NCBI GenBank assembly: GCA_025351875.1
Contig: JANXVA010000461.1
Coordinates: 1-35,063 of the forward strand
Length of the DNA: 35,063 nt
Direction: 5' to 3'
Origin: Myxococcales bacterium
GTDB lineage: Bacteria > Myxococcota_A > Polyangia > Polyangiales > Polyangiaceae
A program made the translations under genes and the position numbers. Positions 31,201-35,063 of this stretch are shown here, piece after piece. Each line of letters begins with the position of its first letter. Positions within the stretch are counted from its first letter, which is position 1. The notes under the pieces are model-generated. The model ran no database searches. It was given only the letters and a program-made list of their open reading frames with translations, and was not told the DNA's origin.

Positions 31201-31980
31201 CGCGATTACCCGGCGCCCGAGGTGCTCGCCAAGATCCAGAAGGCGATCCGCGCGGACGGGATCCCGGCGCCCGAGCTCGCGGCGCGCTCGCGTGTGGGTG
31301 CGGACCTCTTCGAGAAGGCGCTCGAGAAGCTCTGGGTGCATGGCGGCGCGATCCTCGGCCCGGAGCAGCTCGTCACGCGCGGCGGCGCCGACTGGAAGAG
31401 CGCCTACGACCGTCAGCGCGCGCACAAGCGAGAGCAGCTGAGCAAGATGCGTCGTTACGCGGAGACCTCGTCGTGCCGCATGCTGCAGCTGGTCGGCCAT
31501 TTCGGCGACCAGAACGACTCGGGTATCCCGTGCGGCCTCTGCGACGTATGCGCGCCGAGCACGTCGACCGCGCAGGTGTATCGGCCGGCGACGGCACAAG
31601 AGCTCGACGCCGCGACGCGCACCCTCGAGGCGCTGCGCATGCGCGACGGTCGCGCGGTGGGGCAGCTCCACCGTGATCTCTTCGGGCCGCCGCAGGGCGC
31701 CTTCGACCGACGCGCGCTCGAGAACGTCCTCGCAGCCCTCGTGCGCGGCGGCCACGTCACCGTCGCGCAAGACGAGTTCGTGAAGGACGGCACCACGATC
31801 GCCTTCCAGCGCGTGCACCTCGCGGGCGAGGGCGCGCCGCTCACCGACCTCGAGGTGGTCGTCGTCTCCGAGCCCTCCAAGGCGAAGCGCCCGTGGCGAC
31901 CCCGCCGCGCCAGCAAGCCGAAGAGCGCGACGAAGCGCCGCCCGCCGCGCCGCAAGAAGACGACGAAGCGCGCGACCTGA
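28255..31980 (+). CDS. Fusion of type IA DNA topoisomerase (TopB/Topo III) with RecQ helicase
   Basis: One 1241-aa frame holds two whole enzymes. Residues 1 to about 600 are a TopB-type topoisomerase: Toprim VVAEKPSVARDIA (Glu8), ATDAGREGE (Asp104 to Glu110), RLWISSLT, SVGRVQTPTLAML, active-site Tyr321 in SYPRTDSRHIS, and GLGTPATRA. A Ser/Pro/Ala linker covers about 601-639. RecQ follows: FGFRDFRPYQ, Walker A MPTGAGKS (Lys680), DEAH (773-776) with the RecQ-only loop CISQWGHDFRPEY, TATATP, AFGMGID, and YYQEIGRAGRDG. Zinc cysteines C-x16-C-x2-C-x2-C, a winged-helix region and a Lys/Arg tail close it. HRDC and topoisomerase zinc fingers are not seen. RecQ with Topo III decatenates and dissolves recombination intermediates; here both are joined. 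The ATG fits TopB. The gene is 23 bp after hemC. Confidence 0.96.
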   Translation: MTVLVVAEKPSVARDIAQVLGARTRADGYFRGEGYVVTWAIGHLVALAEPGEMNPAWKRWSLEALPLLPPSWPLVVTESTRTQFEVVRKLLVAKEVRGVVCATDAGREGELIFRYIYEAAKANKPVRRLWISSLTPDAIAEGFGKLQDGKDYDRLADAARARSRADWLVGMNLSRMYSIVHDDNLSVGRVQTPTLAMLVARELEIRAFVPEDYLEVVATFGAQADGPESQPYQGTWQRPGPRKDATRLPPDAMQADAIVQRAKRGLARVESVDRQVRRVPPPELYDLTELQRHANRLFGYTAQRTLEIAQKLYERRKLISYPRTDSRHISRAIEGTLPAITAALAPMYQGLVAAGTGTRPLGPRFVDDERVSDHHAILPTAARPPADLAADERAIYDLVCRRLLQAWHPEHVYGVTTVLTAITWNDQKDRFTSSGTSIENVGWKVLELSRATTEVTLPGGLTPGMPRRVLDAKAVARKTKAPPRFTDGTLLTAMETAGRTLDEKELSKAMRECGLGTPATRAAILETLLRRDYAVRDGKLLEATEKGVSLISMVHEHVKSPAMTGEWEAKLAGIERGEVDLTSFMTDIERYVREVIGNVPDAPSRAPRSSSPSSRPSASAPTSAPTSSLVPPRTARSSDLKVLLHSSFGFRDFRPYQEDVCRAAAGGADVLLVMPTGAGKSLSSQLPGIARGGTTLVVSPLIALMEDQVSALQKRGFAAERIHSGRDRADSRRACRAYLDGELDFLFIAPERLKVPGFPAMLARQKPTLIAIDEAHCISQWGHDFRPEYRMLGERLPELRPAPIIALTATATPTVQDDIVKELRLASPSRFIHGFRRTNIGVEVATKNPGERAEVVRRLLSDPAQRPAIVYAPTRKEADALAKALSKQRMRAAAYHAGLATNVRDDVQTRFLGSALDVIVATTAFGMGIDKSNVRTVLHTALPASLEGYYQEIGRAGRDGEPSRAVLLHSFVDTKTHDFFFERDYPAPEVLAKIQKAIRADGIPAPELAARSRVGADLFEKALEKLWVHGGAILGPEQLVTRGGADWKSAYDRQRAHKREQLSKMRRYAETSSCRMLQLVGHFGDQNDSGIPCGLCDVCAPSTSTAQVYRPATAQELDAATRTLEALRMRDGRAVGQLHRDLFGPPQGAFDRRALENVLAALVRGGHVTVAQDEFVKDGTTIAFQRVHLAGEGAPLTDLEVVVVSEPSKAKRPWRPRRASKPKSATKRRPPRRKKTTKRAT
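30110..30133 (+). repeat. 12-bp tandem duplication in the topoisomerase-RecQ linker
   Basis: CGGCCCCGACCT occurs twice in direct succession and codes for the repeated Ser-Ala-Pro-Thr part of the linker. The unit keeps the frame, so linker length may vary between strains. Confidence 0.75.
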
Positions 31981-32090
31981 GCGACCAGCTCCGGGGCCTG
32001 CCGTTGACTGTACCGCGACGATCGGCATGACGCCCCTTGCCGGCCCGGCGACCTCGACTAAGATGCCCCGGCCTGCTCCCGATCTCTCCG

Positions 32091-32852
32091 ATGCACCGTT
32101 TTTCCTCCATCATTTCGCTTCTCGGCCGCCTTGCGCCGGTGCTTGCGCTCCTCGCGCTCCTGCTTGCCCCGCGCGCGGCCCAGGCGAAGACGGGGGCGGC
32201 CATCGGCGAGCCGCTCCATCTCGAGATCCCCGGGTCGCCCGACGCCTTCTATTACAAGCCGCGCGCGAAGGGCCCGAAGCCGATCCTGATGTACCTCCAT
32301 GGTCGCGGCGGGAACCCTGCCGAGGACTGTCGCAAATGGGCCAAGGTCGGGAGCCAGTTCGGCTGGGTCGTGTGCCCCGCCGGGCCTGGTGACAATGGCA
32401 ACGGCGGCCGTACCTGGTCCGATCCAGGCTCCGCGCAGAAGGTCATCGACGGCACCGTGGATGCGTTGCGTGCAAAGTACAAGGGTCGCGTCACGCGGCG
32501 TGGCAACGTGCTCATCGGCTTCAGCGAGGGCGCTTTCGTCGCGATGCAGGTCGGTCTCAAGGACCAGACAACGTGGACGAAGTGGCTGATCCTGGGGGCG
32601 AGCGAGCAGTACTGGGGCGGTGACGTCACCGAGGCTCTCGACGCCGAGACGCGCAAGGTCCGCCGTGTCTATCTCCTGACCGGCGAGAACGACGGCGTCG
32701 CGCAGAACACCGTGAAGGTGGGCGACACGCTCAAGAAGAACAAGGTGCCCGTCAAGGTGCGCCTCGTCCCCGGCATGGGCCACGAGGTTCCTGGCGACCG
32801 CATGGTCAGCACGTACCGCCGACCGCTCGCATGGCTCGTCGCCGCGAAGTAG
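32091..32852 (+). CDS. Secreted alpha/beta hydrolase (esterase-like)
   Basis: A 253-aa exported enzyme. The signal peptide MHRFSSIISLLGRLAPVLAL continues to APRAAQA, with cleavage near residue 34. The fold shows ILMYLHGRGGNP (oxyanion region), nucleophile elbow GFSEG (Ser145), Asp201 in GENDGV and His231 in GMGHEVPGD, a complete Ser-Asp-His triad in the usual order. Related small secreted esterases of the PHB-depolymerase/phospholipase-carboxylesterase type cleave ester bonds; the substrate is not readable here. The ATG 32091 is chosen because it directly precedes the signal peptide; an upstream in-frame TTG would add 18 residues and bury it. It lies 110 bp after the fusion gene and may have its own promoter. 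Confidence 0.9.
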   Translation: MHRFSSIISLLGRLAPVLALLALLLAPRAAQAKTGAAIGEPLHLEIPGSPDAFYYKPRAKGPKPILMYLHGRGGNPAEDCRKWAKVGSQFGWVVCPAGPGDNGNGGRTWSDPGSAQKVIDGTVDALRAKYKGRVTRRGNVLIGFSEGAFVAMQVGLKDQTTWTKWLILGASEQYWGGDVTEALDAETRKVRRVYLLTGENDGVAQNTVKVGDTLKKNKVPVKVRLVPGMGHEVPGDRMVSTYRRPLAWLVAAK

Positions 32853-32887
32853 GCGTCCTCACGCAGATCGTGTGCTAGTCAGGGCTC

Positions 32888-33541
32888 GTGAACGAGCCCG
32901 CTCCCGTGTCGCATAGGAAGCCGCCGCTCGTCCTGGGCATCGCGGGGGGATCCGGGTCGGGCAAGAGCACCATCGCCAAATCAATCCTCGAGGCGCTGCC
33001 CGAGGGGCAGGGGATCCTCCTCCAGCAGGACCATTACTACCGGTCGCAGTCGCACCTGCCGCTCGCCGAGCGCGCAAGCGTCAACTACGACCACCCGGAC
33101 GCCCTCGAGCTCGATCTCCTCACGAGCCACCTCGATCAGCTGCGCACCGGCGCCCCGATCGTCCGGCCTACGTACGACTTCACCACCCACGACCGCGCCA
33201 AGGAAGGCCTTCGCCTCGCTCCGGCCCCCGTGATCGTGGTGGAGGGCATCCTCGTCCTCGCCGACGACCGCCTCCGGTCGCGCTTCGAGGTGAAGCTTTT
33301 TGTCGATACGGACGCCGACATTCGCCTGATGCGACGGATCCGCCGCGATCTGGAGCAGCGCGGCCGGACGTTCGCCCAGGTCCGCAAGCAGTATTACGAG
33401 AGCGTTCGGCCGATGCACCTGGCCTTCGTCGAGCCCTCCAAGCGCTTCGCGGACGTGATCATCCCCGAGGGGGGGCAGAACCGGGTGGCTCTCGATTTCC
33501 TGGTTAGTTTCGTGCGCCAAAGAGGGGCCGAGGGCGGCTAA
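32888..33541 (+). CDS. udk: Uridine/cytidine kinase
   Basis: A 217-aa P-loop kinase of pyrimidine salvage, transferring phosphate from ATP to uridine or cytidine. Walker A GGSGSGKS is at residues 20-27, followed by LLQQDHYYRS (catalytic Asp), VNYDHPDALELDLL, PTYDFTTHDR and VIVVEGILVLADDRLRSRF, then FVDTDADIRLMRRIRRDLEQRGR (lid Arg residues) and ADVIIPEGGQN. These are the family's conserved steps in order, and the length is typical. The GTG 32888 start leaves 13 residues before the first strand. No strong ribosome site is visible. It is followed after 15 bp by the HD-type gene on the same strand, so the two may be co-transcribed. Confidence 0.97.
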   Translation: MNEPAPVSHRKPPLVLGIAGGSGSGKSTIAKSILEALPEGQGILLQQDHYYRSQSHLPLAERASVNYDHPDALELDLLTSHLDQLRTGAPIVRPTYDFTTHDRAKEGLRLAPAPVIVVEGILVLADDRLRSRFEVKLFVDTDADIRLMRRIRRDLEQRGRTFAQVRKQYYESVRPMHLAFVEPSKRFADVIIPEGGQNRVALDFLVSFVRQRGAEGG

Positions 33542-33556
33542 GATAGGGGCTCCCCT

Positions 33557-35063
33557 GTGAGTGGCCCTGCCGCAGCACCCAAGACCAAGGCTGCCGACCT
33601 GCTTCTGCGCGCCCGCGCGCTGCCGCGGCCGCAGTACGATCACGTCGTCGCGCTCGTCCAAGAGCAGAACATTCGCGCCGAGGAAGTGATCATCGACAAC
33701 GACATCATGAGCGAGGGCGACCTCCTCAGAGCGCTGTCGGCGATCTACCGCACGAACTACCTGACGACCGAGAAGCTCGCGAACGCCGCCATCCCGCGCG
33801 CGACCGTGCAGATGATCCCGCGTCGCGTCGCCGAGACACTCGGCGTCTTCCCGGTGCTCTTCGACGCACAGAAGAACGTGCTCAGCGTCGTCACCGCGGA
33901 CCCGGACAACGAGGACGTGCTTCGCGACATCCAGGTGGTGTCGGGCGCGGGGACCGTGAAGGCGTTCGTCGCGCGGCCCGCCGCGATCGCAGCGGCGATC
34001 CGGAAGCACCACGCGAACGACACCCACGCATTCGACGTCCTCACCCGCGCAGCGGCCGTCGACTACGACTTCGGCCAGCAGATCGCCGCTGATGGCCGCG
34101 TCAGGCCGGCCACCTTCCGGAAGCCCGCGCCCTCGGCCCCCGAGGAAGAGCGCAAGAGCCCGGCGCCCGCGCCGCCGCGAGTTGCCGCGCCGCCGCTCCC
34201 TGCCACGGCGCGCGGCCCGCGCGAGCTCGACGACGATGACGACGACGCGCCGCCTGCTCCGAAGCCGGCGCGTAACCCGCCGCCTGCTCCCGTCACCGGC
34301 GGTCGCCCCATTGATTCGGCACGCCGGACCGGGCGCTCGGGCGGGATGTCGCTGTCGGTTCCGCCGCCTCCGCCCGGCGCACCGGAGCAAGGCGCACCCA
34401 CGCTCGAGGCCCCGATCGCCCAGCTCGCCCAGCCGGCCCGCGCCGCCGCGGTCCCGCGCATCGAGGAGCCTTCGGTCGCGCCTCCCAAGCCGGTGGCCTC
34501 GATCCCCGCGGGCCACAAGAAGGGGGCGAACAGCGAGCCGCCGCCGAGCGAGCTCGGGCGAATCAACGTCCTCCAGCACGACACCACGATCGAGCTCCTC
34601 ACCGTCCTCGTCAGCCTGCTCGAGAACTCGCGACAGGAGCTGCGCGGTCACTCCTCGCAGGTCGCGCGGCTCCTCCGTCGCGTCGCCGAGCGCATGAGCC
34701 TCGATCGCGCCGAGACGCAGGCGATGATCGTCGCCGGTCACATCCACGACCTCGGCAAGATGGGTCAGTTCCACCTCACGGCGCTCAACTGCTCCGAGTA
34801 CGAGGGGCATCGCGTCGCGGCGATGAAGGCCTACGACACACCTCTCCGCCTCCTCGAGGCGGTGCGCCTCACGCCGTCGATCAAGAACGCCGTCTTCCAC
34901 ATGTACGAGCGGATCGACGGCAAGGGCTTCCCGGACAAGCTGGTCGGCAAGGAGATCCCGCTCGGTGCGCGCCTGCTCTCCGTCGCGGATACCTACGCGG
35001 ATCTCACGCAGAATCCGCGCAATCCGTTCCGCAAGGTGCTCGGCCCCGCCGAGGCGATGAACG
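33557..35063 (+). CDS. MshEN (T2SSE N-terminal)-HD-GYP protein, 5' part, runs off the window
   Basis: 502 codons are visible and the frame stays open at the right edge. Residues about 5-155 form a T2SSE-N/MshEN domain (VVALVQEQNIRAEEVIIDND, IPRATVQMIPRRVAETLGVFPV, LSVVTADPDNEDVLRDI), a domain that binds cyclic di-GMP in several ATPases. A Pro/Ala/Asp-rich linker of about 170 residues follows. Then an HD-GYP-type phosphohydrolase domain begins (about 330 on): RGHSSQVARLLRRVAERM, metal-binding His397-Asp398 in GHIHDLGKMGQ, and ERIDGKGFPDKL with GFP in place of GYP near 455-459, then IPLGARLLSVADTYADL. HD-GYP enzymes hydrolyse cyclic di-GMP. The start GTG 33557 is chosen because it opens directly before the first domain; no strong ribosome site is seen. 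Sensing and cleavage in one chain is inferred. Confidence 0.87.
   Translation, partial: MSGPAAAPKTKAADLLLRARALPRPQYDHVVALVQEQNIRAEEVIIDNDIMSEGDLLRALSAIYRTNYLTTEKLANAAIPRATVQMIPRRVAETLGVFPVLFDAQKNVLSVVTADPDNEDVLRDIQVVSGAGTVKAFVARPAAIAAAIRKHHANDTHAFDVLTRAAAVDYDFGQQIAADGRVRPATFRKPAPSAPEEERKSPAPAPPRVAAPPLPATARGPRELDDDDDDAPPAPKPARNPPPAPVTGGRPIDSARRTGRSGGMSLSVPPPPPGAPEQGAPTLEAPIAQLAQPARAAAVPRIEEPSVAPPKPVASIPAGHKKGANSEPPPSELGRINVLQHDTTIELLTVLVSLLENSRQELRGHSSQVARLLRRVAERMSLDRAETQAMIVAGHIHDLGKMGQFHLTALNCSEYEGHRVAAMKAYDTPLRLLEAVRLTPSIKNAVFHMYERIDGKGFPDKLVGKEIPLGARLLSVADTYADLTQNPRNPFRKVLGPAEAMN

Noticed and set aside
1..35063. CRISPR array, tRNA, rRNA, insertion sequence or prophage
   Set aside because: No regularly spaced repeats, no clover-leaf sequence with a CCA end, no transposase or integrase motifs and no phage structural genes were seen on reading both strands.

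Overview
The window looks like a chromosomal segment of a high-GC, large-genome bacterium, most likely a myxobacterium (Myxococcota, Polyangiales-like). This is inferred from several things seen here. Coding density and third-position GC are very high. There is a soluble Hanks-type Ser/Thr kinase, an FHA plus AAA+ plus Fis-type regulator, many lipoproteins with low-complexity linkers, HEAT/TPR proteins, and a thioester-less alpha-2-macroglobulin-like protein with a glycine-rich insert. I see no rRNA, tRNA, CRISPR array, insertion sequence or phage gene. The content is ordinary chromosomal core plus lineage-specific genes. About 30 protein genes are supported, including a partial gene at each end.

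Layout. 1-144: 3' end of a sirtuin gene. 162-7764: a secreted PLD3/PLD4-like protein, a short-chain dehydrogenase, a histidine-rich unknown protein, an SspB-type ClpXP adaptor with a terminal ClpX-binding peptide, a lipoprotein, a TIGR01777 epimerase, a two-TM K+ channel with RCK domains and a Cys-rich lipoprotein. 7914-13817: a 1620-aa alpha-2-macroglobulin-like protein divergent from a Ser/Thr kinase. 13818-14783: a 420-bp non-coding stretch with inverted repeats, a small lipoprotein and a terminator-like hairpin. 14784-18994: the FHA/AAA+ regulator and two HEAT-type proteins. 18996-22212: phosphatidylserine synthase, then an overlapping CpoB-like/LysM envelope pair. 22238-24559: a single-TM protein, a ferredoxin-NADP reductase-like flavoprotein and an unknown protein whose start codon overlaps that of its divergent neighbour.

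The main cluster is 24558-31980, a tightly packed co-directional run: small unknown protein, HemX-like membrane protein, hemA, hemC, and then a 1241-aa protein that joins a complete type IA topoisomerase (TopB/Topo III, Bacillus-like signatures) to a complete RecQ helicase in one frame. The first genes make porphyrin precursors from glutamyl-tRNA. The last appears to be a one-chain version of the RecQ-Topo III strand-passage machine that other organisms assemble from separate proteins. This is the most unusual object in the window. The right end holds a secreted alpha/beta hydrolase, uridine kinase, and the 5' part of a T2SSE/MshEN-HD-GYP protein that probably handles cyclic di-GMP.

Functional assignments rest on motifs read from the translated sequence. 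No database search was run, so names of unrecognised families are left open.
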